A stretch of 64,000 bases of DNA, from contig NZ_CP179868.1 in NCBI RefSeq assembly GCF_051379705.1, positions 1,984,001-2,048,000 of the forward strand, written 5' to 3'. This stretch comes from Ekhidna sp051379705 (GTDB lineage Bacteria > Bacteroidota > Bacteroidia > Cytophagales > Cyclobacteriaceae). This document shows, one piece after another, positions 35,755 through 45,773 of this stretch (positions are counted from its first letter, which is position 1; every line of letters starts with the position of its first letter). The notes below the pieces were generated by a model that saw only the letters and a list, made by a program, of their open reading frames with translations, searched no databases and was not told the origin of the DNA. The translations under genes were made by a program, and so were the position numbers.

Positions 35755-37110
35755 TTAGAATAGTTGCCGAAACGCATCACTCAATTTTGAAAAGGAATGA
35801 ACCTTAATCTTGAATTGGCCTAAGTCTTTGGCTTTCAAGTTGTGTTTTGAAATATAGATTTCACTGAAACCTAATTTTTCAGCCTCATTTATTCGATTCT
35901 CAATTCGATTTACCGGTCGTATTTCTCCACCCAAACCTACCTCGGCTGCAAAGCACACATCTTCTCCAATAGGTGCATCTTCGAAAGATGAAAAAATAGC
36001 AGAGCAAATTGCCAAATCGAGTGCGGTATCTTGTACTTTCAAGCCTCCGGCAATATTGAGAAAAACATCTTGCGTGCTCAACCGAATACCCAGGCGCTTT
36101 TCCATTACTGCTAATAGCATGGTCAATCTTTTATAGTCATAGCCAGTAGTACTTCGTTGTGGATTGCCATAACTTGTCGGGCTTACGAGTGCCTGCGACT
36201 CTAGAATAAGTGGTCTGTTTCCTTCCAATGTTGCTCCAAGAGCAATTCCGCTCAGCCCGGGATCTCGAGGTGAAATCAGTATTTCAGATGGATTGGTCAC
36301 TTCTCTCAACCCATCAGCATTCATTTCAAACATACCAAGCTCAGAGGTAGATCCAAATCTATTTTTGATTGTGCGCAGTATTCGATAGGATAAGTGCCTG
36401 TCGCCCTCAAACTGAAGGACTGTGTCTACCATGTGCTCCAAAACTTTGGGTCCGGCTATGGCTCCTTCTTTATTTACATGACCAACCAGAAATACAGGTA
36501 TCCCTTTTTGTTTGGCAAACTTCATGAGCTGACCAGTACACTCTTTCACCTGCGAAATAGATCCGATAGCTGCCTCAATACGATCTGAGTGTAAGGTTTG
36601 AATTGAGTCGATAATAAGAATGTCTGGTGCCATGCTTTCCGCCTGCTTGATTACTTGCGATAAACTGGTTTCAGCATACAAAAAGCAATGATCAGCTGTG
36701 GTTCCGATTCGTTCGGCTCTCATCTTTATTTGTTCGGCACTCTCCTCACCAGAAACATATAGTGTTTTCTGCGGCAATCTGATTGCCATTTGAAGCATGA
36801 TTGTGGATTTTCCTATCCCGGGCTCTCCGCCTACCAGTACAAGCGATCCACCTACTATTCCACCGCCTAAAACTCGATCCAATTCTTCAATTCCTGTCTT
36901 CAATCGAGCTTTGCTTTCCGCCTCCCCAGTCTCCTTAATGTTTATCGGTCGGCTTTTTTCAACCGAAAAATCTACCATAGCTGAAGAGGATTTTGAGACA
37001 ACCTCTTCAACATATGTGTTCCACTCACCACATGAAGGGCATTTACCAACCCATTTTGCAGATTCTGAACCACATGACTGACAATAGAAGACGGTTTTAG
37101 TTTTAGCCAT
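35755..37110 (-). CDS. radA: DNA repair protein RadA
   Basis: RadA is a RecA-like ATPase that drives branch migration in homologous recombination. The 451-residue protein has the N-terminal zinc finger (Cys10, Cys13, Cys24, Cys27), Walker A GEPGIGKST (95-103), the RadA-specific KNRFGS motif (around 247-252) and a C-terminal Lon-protease-like domain (GGLKVQDTALDLAICSAIFSS, GEIRPVNRIENRI). The length is normal. It is divergent from glyA with 52 bases between starts and nearly abuts the converging DUF5723 gene. Confidence 0.96.
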   Translation of the reverse strand: MAKTKTVFYCQSCGSESAKWVGKCPSCGEWNTYVEEVVSKSSSAMVDFSVEKSRPINIKETGEAESKARLKTGIEELDRVLGGGIVGGSLVLVGGEPGIGKSTIMLQMAIRLPQKTLYVSGEESAEQIKMRAERIGTTADHCFLYAETSLSQVIKQAESMAPDILIIDSIQTLHSDRIEAAIGSISQVKECTGQLMKFAKQKGIPVFLVGHVNKEGAIAGPKVLEHMVDTVLQFEGDRHLSYRILRTIKNRFGSTSELGMFEMNADGLREVTNPSEILISPRDPGLSGIALGATLEGNRPLILESQALVSPTSYGNPQRSTTGYDYKRLTMLLAVMEKRLGIRLSTQDVFLNIAGGLKVQDTALDLAICSAIFSSFEDAPIGEDVCFAAEVGLGGEIRPVNRIENRINEAEKLGFSEIYISKHNLKAKDLGQFKIKVHSFSKLSDAFRQLF

Positions 37111-37162
37111 TTTAGATGAGGATTAAGGCGAAGATATAAACTGTCTCATATAATTTTACAGC

Positions 37163-38437
37163 ATGCAAAAAGATCAGAAAGTTTTTGACCTAATCAAGGC
37201 TGAAGAAAAGAGACAAATAGAAGGCATAGAGTTGATAGCCTCAGAGAATATTGTGTCACCACAAGTTCAGGAAGCTGCAGGCAGTGTGCTTACAAACAAA
37301 TATGCTGAAGGTCTCCCCGGTAAAAGATACTATGGAGGATGTGAAGTAGTAGATGAAATTGAAGATCTTGCAAGAGAGCGAGCGAAAGAACTTTTTGGTG
37401 CTTCTTGGGCTAATGTTCAGCCACATTCGGGCGCACAGGCAAACGCCGCAGTTATGCTTGCTTGTCTTAATGCCGGCGATGAGATTCTCGGCTTTGACCT
37501 TTCTCATGGAGGTCACTTAACACATGGATCCGGTGTGAATTTCTCAGGCAAACTCTACAGGCCAAATTTCTATGGTGTTGACAAAGAGAGCGGTCTTATC
37601 GATTACGATCAACTGGAAAAAGTAGCAAGAGAGAAAAATCCAAAAATGATCATTTGCGGAGCTTCTGCTTACAGCAGAGATTGGGATTATGAACGATTCC
37701 GCTCGATTGCAGATGAAGTTGGTGCTATACTGTTGGCAGATGTATCACATCCATCCGGGCTAATTGCTCGCGGATTTTTGAATGATCCTCTTGAATTTTG
37801 CCACATTGTGACTACCACTACCCATAAAACCCTGAGGGGACCTAGGGGTGGAATGATTCTGGTCAGAGATGATATTGAAAACCCTTGGGGATTGACAACA
37901 CCAAAAGGTGTTATCAGAAAGCTAAGTTCGCTACTTGATTCAGGTGTTTTTCCAGGTACTCAGGGTGGCCCGCTAGAACACATTATTGCAGCTAAAGCTG
38001 TCGCTTTTGGTGAGGCACTATCAGACAACTACCTGAACTACCTTGTACAGGTAAAGAAAAATGCTGCTGTCATGGCTGACGCATTCGTAAATAAAGGATA
38101 CGATGTAATCTCAGGTGGTACTGATAATCACCTCATGTTGATCGACCTTCGAACGAAAGATATTACTGGAAAGGATGCAGAAAATTCACTTATCAAGGCT
38201 GATATCACTGTAAACAAAAACATGGTGCCGTTCGATGATAAGAGTCCTTTTGTTACCTCAGGTATGCGAATCGGCACTCCTGCCATTACCACCCGCGGAC
38301 TGGTAGAAGAAGATATGATCAAGATTGTTGACCTTATCGATTCGGTAATTACCAATAAAGATGATGAAAGCAAGATCTCAGAAGTGAAATCTGAGGTAAA
38401 TAGCTGGATGTCTGGATTCCCATTATTTAAGGGATAA
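37163..38437 (+). CDS. glyA: Serine hydroxymethyltransferase
   Basis: GlyA interconverts serine and glycine with tetrahydrofolate, feeding one-carbon metabolism. The 424-residue PLP enzyme shows EGIELIASENIVSP near the N-terminus, GKRYYGGCEVVDEIE, and the PLP lysine Lys222 in TTTTHKTLRGPRGG. The C-terminal TSGMRIGTPAITTRG is also present. It leads a tight plus-strand run with tatC (5 bases) and rpiB (3 bases), which probably share a transcript despite unrelated functions. Confidence 0.97.
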   Translation: MQKDQKVFDLIKAEEKRQIEGIELIASENIVSPQVQEAAGSVLTNKYAEGLPGKRYYGGCEVVDEIEDLARERAKELFGASWANVQPHSGAQANAAVMLACLNAGDEILGFDLSHGGHLTHGSGVNFSGKLYRPNFYGVDKESGLIDYDQLEKVAREKNPKMIICGASAYSRDWDYERFRSIADEVGAILLADVSHPSGLIARGFLNDPLEFCHIVTTTTHKTLRGPRGGMILVRDDIENPWGLTTPKGVIRKLSSLLDSGVFPGTQGGPLEHIIAAKAVAFGEALSDNYLNYLVQVKKNAAVMADAFVNKGYDVISGGTDNHLMLIDLRTKDITGKDAENSLIKADITVNKNMVPFDDKSPFVTSGMRIGTPAITTRGLVEEDMIKIVDLIDSVITNKDDESKISEVKSEVNSWMSGFPLFKG

Positions 38438-38442
38438 ATCAA

Positions 38443-39264
38443 ATGCCATTAGATCAGATATCGGATGAAAAAGAGATGTCCTTTTTGGATCATCTGGAAG
38501 AGCTTAGATGGCACATCATCCGCTCTCTGATTGCTATAGTCGTATTTGCAATAGCTGCTTTTATCGCCAAGGACTTTGTGATTGGCACTGTGATTCTTGG
38601 CCCATCAAGGACCGACTTTTGGACCTATCAAAAGCTGTGCGAACTTGCTGATCTGATAGGGACTCCTGCGCTCTGCATCGATACATTATCCTTTGAATTG
38701 GTCAGCAGAAAGATGAGTAGTCAGTTTATGACACACGTCTCGGTCTCATTTTTTGCCGGTCTCATCGTCGGGTTTCCTTATCTTTTTTGGGAAATATGGC
38801 GCTTCATTAGACCTGGCTTGCGTCCACAGGAACGAAAAGCATCACGCGGAGCTACCTTTTCGGTAACCGTGCTTTTCACATTAGGAGTACTTTTCGGTTA
38901 TTTCCTCATTGCACCCATTTCTGTACGTTTTTTCTCAACTTATCAAGTAGATCCGTCGCTTCAAAATTTGTTTGATTTATCCTCTTACATAAGCACTGTT
39001 ACGATGATTGTATTCGGATGCGGTGTATTATTCCAGCTTCCTGTTATCGTCTATTTTCTTACCAAGGCTGGTATTGTAAGTTCATCTTTGATGAAAGCGT
39101 ACCGAAAACATGCAATCATTGTAATTTTAGTTTTGGGTGCGGTGTTTACTCCGCCGGATCCATTTAGTCAGATTTTAATCGCTTTGCCATTGATGATGCT
39201 GTATCAAATGAGTATTGTGATAGCCAAGCGAATCGAACGAAGAGAAGCACGACAAAACAAATAG
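38443..39264 (+). CDS. tatC: Sec-independent protein translocase TatC
   Basis: TatC is the twin-arginine signal-peptide receptor in the inner membrane. The 273-residue protein opens with the conserved MSFLDHLEELRWHIIRSLIA. It has six predicted membrane helices and the family motif FFAGLIVGFPYLFWEIWRFIRPGL followed by basic ERKASRG. An insert of ~35 residues between the first two helices (LGPSRTDFWTYQKLCELADL) is seen in Bacteroidota TatC proteins. No tatA/E gene is adjacent. Confidence 0.96.
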   Translation: MPLDQISDEKEMSFLDHLEELRWHIIRSLIAIVVFAIAAFIAKDFVIGTVILGPSRTDFWTYQKLCELADLIGTPALCIDTLSFELVSRKMSSQFMTHVSVSFFAGLIVGFPYLFWEIWRFIRPGLRPQERKASRGATFSVTVLFTLGVLFGYFLIAPISVRFFSTYQVDPSLQNLFDLSSYISTVTMIVFGCGVLFQLPVIVYFLTKAGIVSSSLMKAYRKHAIIVILVLGAVFTPPDPFSQILIALPLMMLYQMSIVIAKRIERREARQNK

Positions 39265-39267
39265 TCC

Positions 39268-39696
39268 ATGAAAATAGCAATAGGTGGCGATCACGCCGGA
39301 TTTCAGTACAAGGAGCGACTTATTCAGCACCTTGAAAATAAAGGTCATGATATTGAAGATTTCGGTCCAAGCACAGATGATTCGGTAGATTATCCTGATC
39401 ATGTACATCCATTAGCCTCTGCAATCGCTTCAGAAGATTGCGATCTTGGAATATTAATTTGTGGTAGCGGCAATGGGGTAGCCATGACAGCCAACAAGCA
39501 TGAAAATGTACGAGCAGCACTTTGCTGGAATACCGAGCTCGCAGCACTTGCCAGGCAGCACAATAATGCCAACATTATTTGTCTAGCAGCAAGATTTTTA
39601 GCCTATGAATATGCTGAAGGTCTTGTTGATACTTTCGTAGAGACCGCATTTGAAGGTGGTCGTCATGAAAGAAGAGTGAATAAAATCAATTGCTAA
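39268..39696 (+). CDS. rpiB: Ribose-5-phosphate isomerase B
   Basis: RpiB interconverts ribose-5-phosphate and ribulose-5-phosphate in the pentose phosphate pathway. The 142-residue protein begins MKIAIGGDHAGFQYKERL, with catalytic Cys65 in ILICGSGNGVAM and the C-terminal FEGGRHERRV. Close relatives act on allose phosphate, but the pattern fits standard RpiB. Its 3' end overlaps by 11 bases the end of the converging membrane-protein gene. Confidence 0.95.
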   Translation: MKIAIGGDHAGFQYKERLIQHLENKGHDIEDFGPSTDDSVDYPDHVHPLASAIASEDCDLGILICGSGNGVAMTANKHENVRAALCWNTELAALARQHNNANIICLAARFLAYEYAEGLVDTFVETAFEGGRHERRVNKINC

Positions 39697-41059
39697 TTCG
39701 CTCATATCGATTGCCCCCTACTTGCCGATAATCTGATTTGATTTTGGGAAATCTTTCCATCAATAGGGGCATTACTCCAATTTCATCTATTACTATGACT
39801 GGATCGGCCTTTTGAAAAAGTTTGAAAAGCGCTCCTGCCGACCCGTAAAAATTCAAACCGTCGAAAGCGCGCACGGTCAAATGTTGATTAAAGCATGGCG
39901 AATTGATTTTGCTATTCTGATAATAATTCAGGTTGCTTCCCAGAATCATTGTGCCTTCAACTACCTCCTCCATATCCTCAACCTCCAGTGGCTTTGTAAA
40001 ATGATTATACACGTATCCAGAATAGATTAAAATACCAAAAATCAATACTCCTGGCATAACCAGCTGAAAAATCCTTCTCCGTATCAAAATGAAGTAATGA
40101 GTCCAGAAATAGGCAATTATTGGAATGATAAAAGCAAGTTCAAGAAGTGCCTTTTCGTTTGACAAAAAGAATGTGGCAATTCCTCCAAAAAACATCAGCC
40201 AAATTACCTGTTGTATCTTTTGCTGGAAATTGGTGAGTCGAGACGATCCGAAGGTTTTAATCACCGAAAGTAGAAATATGAATAAGAAGCCGGCTGTGAC
40301 CATTAAAACTTCAGCAAGGGAAAGAGCAGAGCTACTTTGCATCAACAAATTCTGCACCAGGTAACGATCAACAAACAATTGTAAATCTCCACGCCAATAG
40401 AAGTAAAGCGCACACATGGAAAATGCCAATAAGAAACTGAACAGATACAGCATTAATCTCCTTGTCGCTGCTGTTGAGAAAAGAATTAAAGCAAAAAGGA
40501 AGACTAAGAAAAACACCATGGATGGTAGGTAAATCATAGTCGCCAAGCCAATGAAAATACCAGAGTTTAAGAAAAGCTCATCTGTAACCTGGTTGTCGAT
40601 TCTTCTGAGCACGTTTCTAAGTGCAAGTAAGATGAAGGTCAGGCTCATCAATTGCGGCGATAGTGTCATAAAATCCGGTACGGAGACCATTAGGATCATA
40701 TACAAGAATGCAGGCAAATAGCTATTCTCATCATAAGCCTTGTTCTTCAACAGCAGTTGATTGAAAATTCCGGCCTGAAAAATGATAACCAAAGAGCTAA
40801 AACCATAATGGACAAATGCACTTCTTCCAAAAATGAGCGTTAAGTATTTGTAAACGAAAACGGCAATCGGGCCTGTATAATCAAAAGTCTGGCTATACAT
40901 CATAAACCCCTGATTCAACCATTCTCCCAGTAAAAGCCATTTCAGTTCATAATAAGATGTCTCATTGATGAAAAAACTTTGGGTAATACGGATAATCACC
41001 ATCAAAATAAATGTGATGGCTAGCCTATATGGATCGTTTATTCTAAAGAATCTTAACAA
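39686..41059 (-). CDS. Polytopic inner-membrane protein (DUF6427-like), unknown function
   Basis: This 457-residue protein has about 10-12 hydrophobic segments, starting after MLRFFRINDPYRL. The layout resembles Bacteroidota proteins of the DUF6427 type, which look like glycosyltransferase-C-fold membrane proteins lacking an obvious catalytic motif. A C-terminal soluble domain (~365-457, DPVIVIDEIGVMPLLMERF) faces one side of the membrane. It is divergent from rbfA and converges on rpiB with an 11-base overlap. The family assignment is from memory of the pattern and tentative. Confidence 0.68.
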   Translation of the reverse strand: MLRFFRINDPYRLAITFILMVIIRITQSFFINETSYYELKWLLLGEWLNQGFMMYSQTFDYTGPIAVFVYKYLTLIFGRSAFVHYGFSSLVIIFQAGIFNQLLLKNKAYDENSYLPAFLYMILMVSVPDFMTLSPQLMSLTFILLALRNVLRRIDNQVTDELFLNSGIFIGLATMIYLPSMVFFLVFLFALILFSTAATRRLMLYLFSFLLAFSMCALYFYWRGDLQLFVDRYLVQNLLMQSSSALSLAEVLMVTAGFLFIFLLSVIKTFGSSRLTNFQQKIQQVIWLMFFGGIATFFLSNEKALLELAFIIPIIAYFWTHYFILIRRRIFQLVMPGVLIFGILIYSGYVYNHFTKPLEVEDMEEVVEGTMILGSNLNYYQNSKINSPCFNQHLTVRAFDGLNFYGSAGALFKLFQKADPVIVIDEIGVMPLLMERFPKIKSDYRQVGGNRYERISN

Positions 41060-41150
41060 TTGATGTTGATTACGAGGGATATTTCAGATAAACTCGAAAT
41101 TAGAATATTTGGTCAAACCCCTTACGGATTATCTTCGGATATTTGCAGAT

Positions 41151-41513
41151 ATGGAAAGTAAGCGGCAGATAAAATACGGAAAGCAATTGCAAAAAGACCT
41201 GGCTGGAATATTTCAGCGTGACCCAACACACTATTTTGGATCCTCATTAGGCACCATTACAGGTGTTTCTGTGTCTCCGGACTTAGGCTTAGCGCGTGTT
41301 CATCTTAGTATTTTCCCAATCAATAAGGCGAATGAAGTATTTGAACATTTGAATGCAATAAAGAGCGAGATCCGATTGAAGCTAGGTAAAAAAATTGGCA
41401 GCCAGGTTCGCATCATCCCAGAGTTGGCCTTTTTTCATGATGATACCGAAGAGAAGGCTTCAAAAATCGATAAGCTGATTAATAAGCTGGATATTCCCCC
41501 AGAGGAAGAATGA
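41151..41513 (+). CDS. rbfA: Ribosome-binding factor A
   Basis: RbfA is needed for maturation of the 30S subunit (16S rRNA 5' end). The 120-residue protein has the KH-like RbfA pattern: RQIKYGKQLQKDLAGIFQ, then a strand TGVSVSPDLGLARVHLSIF and the C-terminal PELAFFHDDTEEKASKIDKL. I chose the ATG at 41151; an in-frame TTG at 41109 would add 14 residues not typical of the family. Its stop overlaps the next start (41510-41513), so it is coupled to the permease gene. Confidence 0.92.
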   Translation: MESKRQIKYGKQLQKDLAGIFQRDPTHYFGSSLGTITGVSVSPDLGLARVHLSIFPINKANEVFEHLNAIKSEIRLKLGKKIGSQVRIIPELAFFHDDTEEKASKIDKLINKLDIPPEEE

Positions 41514-42736
41514 ATTTTCCTTTCTTCATAGCGCGTAAATACTTTCTGTCCGGAAAGAAGAAAAATTTCATAAACGTTATCTCCATCATATCTATGCTGG
41601 TAGTAGCGATAGGTACAATGTGTCTGATCATTGCACTTTCGGTTTTTAATGGCTTGGAAGGACTACTCAGATCTATGTATGGACACTTCGATCCAGACAT
41701 TGTTATTACTCCGGTCACAGGCAAATCTTTCGAATTTGACTCTGCTTATGTTCATGAAATCCGTCAGGTCGATGGTGTATTGGGTATTTCTGAGGTCATT
41801 GAGGATAATGTATTAGTGCAGTACAAGGAAGCTCAAAGACTGGTGAAAATGAAAGGTGTAAGCAGGGATTTTGACGAGTTTAGCGGCATTCGCAATGTGA
41901 TGGTTTCCGGTCAGTTTCCGCTGGTGAGAGATAGCATAGGCTATGCACTCATAGGGCGTGGCGTCCAATACGATTTGTCTCTTAGCCTGAAAAATGATTT
42001 CTATACGTTGCAGATGTACTATCCTAAAGATATTGGTCCCGGGATTGTCAACCCAGCTCGCATGTACAATCTCCTGAACATCATACCAGGTGGAATTTTC
42101 GCCATCGAAAAGTACTATGACGATAATTATGTATTTGTGCCTGTAGAGTTCGCCAGAGAGTTGCTCAGCTATGGCAACAGGCTCTCGGCATTTGATGTTT
42201 ACCTGAAACCAGATGCAGATGCCGCCTTTGCGAAACAAGCAATTCAATCTGCTTTGGGATCAACTTTTCAAGTGCGCCTGGGAGAGGAATTGCATAGTGA
42301 TTTGTATAAAGTATTGAAAGTTGAAAAACTGTTTGTCTTCCTGATCCTAGTCGCGATCATTGGTATCGCTTCCATAAATATTTTCTTTTCGCTCACTATG
42401 TTGGTCATTGAAAAGAAAAAAGACATCTCAGTCTTAGTTGCTCAAGGGGCATCTGCTCAAGTAATTCGCAACATTTTTTTATATGAAGGCTGCATTGTAG
42501 CATTTAGCGGAGCATCCATTGGCCTGGTGTTGGGTGTCGGTTTAAGTCTACTTCAAGAACACTTTGGACTTGTAGGCATGGGGATGAACTCTGCAATAGT
42601 TAACAGTTATCCAGTTGAAATTGCATTCAGCGATGTACTATTCACCATTATAGCCATTATTGTCATTACCCTCCTAGCGTCGATTAAACCAGCAATTAAA
42701 GCGGGAAAATCATTTTCGACACATACTTTACAATAA
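41510..42736 (+). CDS. FtsX/LolE-type ABC transporter permease
   Basis: This 408-residue protein has one N-terminal membrane helix (~22-48, KKKNFINVISIISMLVVAIG), a large periplasmic MacB-type domain, and three C-terminal helices in an FtsX domain (from ~276). The N-terminus FFIARKYFLSGKKKNFINVIS matches the LolC/LolE group, which extracts lipoproteins from the inner membrane. The matching ATPase (LolD) is not adjacent, so the LolE assignment is likely but not certain. ATG overlaps the rbfA stop (ATGA). Confidence 0.85.
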   Translation: MNFPFFIARKYFLSGKKKNFINVISIISMLVVAIGTMCLIIALSVFNGLEGLLRSMYGHFDPDIVITPVTGKSFEFDSAYVHEIRQVDGVLGISEVIEDNVLVQYKEAQRLVKMKGVSRDFDEFSGIRNVMVSGQFPLVRDSIGYALIGRGVQYDLSLSLKNDFYTLQMYYPKDIGPGIVNPARMYNLLNIIPGGIFAIEKYYDDNYVFVPVEFARELLSYGNRLSAFDVYLKPDADAAFAKQAIQSALGSTFQVRLGEELHSDLYKVLKVEKLFVFLILVAIIGIASINIFFSLTMLVIEKKKDISVLVAQGASAQVIRNIFLYEGCIVAFSGASIGLVLGVGLSLLQEHFGLVGMGMNSAIVNSYPVEIAFSDVLFTIIAIIVITLLASIKPAIKAGKSFSTHTLQ

Positions 42737-42816
42737 GACCATAAACTCTTCACATTTCTTACCGATCGGCTGTCATATTTTTACTATTTTCGAAGTTTAT
42801 CTGATTTCAAAAATCC

Positions 42817-45729
42817 GTGAAAGTTTCACCAGACCAGCCATTTCAACTAATCTACTCACTTTACGAGCATGAGTATCTAGGATATCTTATTGAATCATTT
42901 GTGGTGCAGCTGAATGACAAAGGAGAGCTTAGTTATTCACACCAAAATATCTCTTCAAAAAATGCAGAGGAATTTAGCGCCGGTCTGGATGAGAATGATT
43001 TCAAAATCATTAAGCACATGGATCAGATTCAGCAAGATCAAGTAGCTCATCACTTTCAAAAGAAGAAGCAAAAACCCGAGGAATTTTTTCTGAAGACCTT
43101 CGATAAGCAAACTGGTGACAAAGTGCTACAGGGAGAAATTGAAGCTTATATTGAAAGAAGAAGATCTCAAATTCTCGCATTGATTCACGGAAAGCGGCTA
43201 TTCGAAATGGGGAAGGACGGAGAGCCAGCCTGGAAAGAGATTGAAGTGGTAGATGAAAAAGCCACCGTTTTATTCCATTTCAGGAAAAATGAGGATAATA
43301 CCCACTATTTCCCAACGATAAAACTCAAAGGCGAAAAGGTTGAATTCATAAATAATGATAGCTACCTATTGTGCAAGGAGCCAGCCTGGCTGGTAGCCAA
43401 TGATCAGCTTTTCACTTTTCAAAAACCCGTGAATGGCGGGAAATTAAAGCCATTTCTCAAAAAGAAATTTATTCTCATACCAAAGGATATTGAGGAAACA
43501 TACTACAAGAAATTTGTCGGTCCGCTGATTTCGGAGTTCGACGTATATGCCAAAGGATTTGAGATAGTCACTCATAAACCAAAACCCACACCAAAGATTA
43601 CTGTCAGCGAGTTGCAAACCAGCCGAGCCACCACACTCTTTGATGATGGAGGCAATGCGCCGGTGGCTGAAAATGACAAGTTGCTACTGGAGCTGTCTTT
43701 TGATTATGGCAAGCATAATTTCAATGCGGACAAGCTCAGCAAAGTGAGTGTCTCAATGGAAAAGGAAGACGACACATATACCTTCCATCGTATCAGCAGA
43801 GATCACGAAGGTGAGAAAGGCATCATTCAACAACTAGCAACAAATGGACTGCAACTTAGAAATTCACGAGTTACGCTCCCCAAAACTCTGGCCTTTGATT
43901 GGATTGGGCGCAATAGTGACTTGCTTGAGGATTTCATAATCAAGCAAAACCAACAAGGGAAAAAATTCTTTGTCGGTGAGTCTACTATTGATTTGGAAGT
44001 GAGTGAAGGCGTAGATTGGTTTGATCTCAAAGCAAAGATCAGATTTGGAGATTTTGAGGTTCCTTTCGAAGAGATTCGAAAGTGCATCCTGAAAGGAAAA
44101 ACGGAAGTGATGCTTCCGAATGGTGAAATCGGTGTGATCCCAGAATCCTGGATTACTCGGTACAAAGACCTGTTTGCATTCTCGTCTCAAACTGAAGACG
44201 GCATTACATTAAACAAAATACACGTTTCTCTGGTACAGGAGCTTAAGGAAGGAGACTTGGCCAAAGTTACCATGGATCGCAAGCTGGAAAAGCTGCTTTC
44301 ATTTGAAAAAATGGAAGACTATCAAGTTCCGCCTTCTTTTAGAGGAGACTTGAGACCATACCAGCTGGCCGGATATAATTGGCTGAGGTTCCTGGAAGAC
44401 TACAACTTTGGTGGGTGCCTTGCAGATGATATGGGTTTAGGAAAAACCATTCAGGCACTTGCTCTCTTACAACATCAAAAGAATGAAAACCCAGGAAGCG
44501 CCAGTCTCCTAGTAATGCCAACATCTCTACTTTACAACTGGGAGATGGAAGCAAAAAAGTTTACTCCGGAGCTAAAAATTCTGAACTATACAGGAATCAA
44601 TCGGGTAAAGGATCATTCGAAATTTTCGAAATATGATGTAGTCATTACAAGTTATGGTACTACGCGGGTTGATTCTGAAATCCTTGCTGAGTTTTACTTT
44701 AACTACATCATTTTAGATGAGTCCCAAGCAATAAAAAACCCGGATTCGCTTATTTCAAAAAAGGTGCGTGAACTCAAATCCAGAAGGAAACTGATCTTAA
44801 CTGGTACACCTATCGAAAATAGCACGCTAGACCTTTGGTCACAAATGAGTTTTCTCAATCCTGGGCTGCTCGGCAATGAGGCGTATTTCAAAAAAGCATA
44901 TCTAAAACCTATTGAGAAGCAAAAAGATGAACATAAGACTCGCAAGCTCAATGCGCTGATCAAACCATTCTTGCTAAGAAGGGAGAAAAGCCAGGTTGCA
45001 GATGACCTTCCTGAAAAAGTGATCAATATTCGGTACTGTGATATGTCTGATGAGCAGAGAGAGGTTTATGAGAAGGAAAAGAACGCCTTCAGGAGTAAAA
45101 TCTTGGATGTGATTGAGACAGACGGTGTAAGTAAATCTCACATGATTTTACTGCAAGGCTTGACTCAGCTGAGGCAAATAGCTAACCACCCAAAAATGGT
45201 GGAGCCGGAGTATGAGGCAAGTTCAGGAAAACTGGAAGCAGTGAAGTATATGTTAGAAGACTCTATCTCGAAAGGTCATAAAGTGCTTATTTTCAGCCAG
45301 TTCGTAAAACATTTGAAAATAGTCTCTGACTACCTTGATGATCAAAAATTGCCTTTTGCTTACCTCGACGGCTCAACAAGGGACCGACAACATCAAGTCG
45401 AACGTTTCCAAAATGACCCGGAAGTGTCAGTCTTCCTTATTTCATTGAAGGCTGGAGGTACAGGTCTTAACCTGACCAAGGCAGATTATGTCTTTTTGCT
45501 CGATCCGTGGTGGAATCCTGCTGTAGAAGCTCAGGCAATTGATAGAGCTCACAGAATTGGTCAGACCAAAAAAGTGTTTGCTTACAAATTTGTAAGTAGA
45601 GACACTATAGAAGAAAAGATCATAAAACTACAGCAGCACAAGCAGCAATTAGCTTCAGATTTAATATCGGTAGAAGAAAGTTTCGTAAAAAGCCTTTCGC
45701 AAAGCGACATTAAAGATCTGTTTGACTAA
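42817..45729 (+). CDS. SNF2-family DNA helicase/ATPase
   Basis: This 970-residue protein has an N-terminal ~500-residue region of unknown function typical of bacterial SNF2 proteins, followed by the two RecA-like domains. Motifs in order: I DDMGLGKTIQALALL (~540), II DESQAIKN (Walker B with Ser where DEAQ/DEAH is usual), III LTGTPIEN, then V SLKAGGTGLNL and VI QAIDRAHRIGQ near the C-terminus. It is probably an ATP-driven DNA translocase involved in transcription or repair. The start is GTG at 42817, in the phase of the conserved frame. It stands apart in an ~80-base gap from the permease gene. Confidence 0.93.
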   Translation: MKVSPDQPFQLIYSLYEHEYLGYLIESFVVQLNDKGELSYSHQNISSKNAEEFSAGLDENDFKIIKHMDQIQQDQVAHHFQKKKQKPEEFFLKTFDKQTGDKVLQGEIEAYIERRRSQILALIHGKRLFEMGKDGEPAWKEIEVVDEKATVLFHFRKNEDNTHYFPTIKLKGEKVEFINNDSYLLCKEPAWLVANDQLFTFQKPVNGGKLKPFLKKKFILIPKDIEETYYKKFVGPLISEFDVYAKGFEIVTHKPKPTPKITVSELQTSRATTLFDDGGNAPVAENDKLLLELSFDYGKHNFNADKLSKVSVSMEKEDDTYTFHRISRDHEGEKGIIQQLATNGLQLRNSRVTLPKTLAFDWIGRNSDLLEDFIIKQNQQGKKFFVGESTIDLEVSEGVDWFDLKAKIRFGDFEVPFEEIRKCILKGKTEVMLPNGEIGVIPESWITRYKDLFAFSSQTEDGITLNKIHVSLVQELKEGDLAKVTMDRKLEKLLSFEKMEDYQVPPSFRGDLRPYQLAGYNWLRFLEDYNFGGCLADDMGLGKTIQALALLQHQKNENPGSASLLVMPTSLLYNWEMEAKKFTPELKILNYTGINRVKDHSKFSKYDVVITSYGTTRVDSEILAEFYFNYIILDESQAIKNPDSLISKKVRELKSRRKLILTGTPIENSTLDLWSQMSFLNPGLLGNEAYFKKAYLKPIEKQKDEHKTRKLNALIKPFLLRREKSQVADDLPEKVINIRYCDMSDEQREVYEKEKNAFRSKILDVIETDGVSKSHMILLQGLTQLRQIANHPKMVEPEYEASSGKLEAVKYMLEDSISKGHKVLIFSQFVKHLKIVSDYLDDQKLPFAYLDGSTRDRQHQVERFQNDPEVSVFLISLKAGGTGLNLTKADYVFLLDPWWNPAVEAQAIDRAHRIGQTKKVFAYKFVSRDTIEEKIIKLQQHKQQLASDLISVEESFVKSLSQSDIKDLFD

Positions 45730-45773
45730 TTTTTATTGTTCAAATAAGGGTTGGATTTTATCCAGGTTGTTAG

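Noticed and set aside
45752..45764. TGGAT-TTT-ATCCA inverted repeat between the helicase and protease genes
   Set aside because: Only five base pairs with a three-base loop and no U-tract; too weak to call a terminator or operator.
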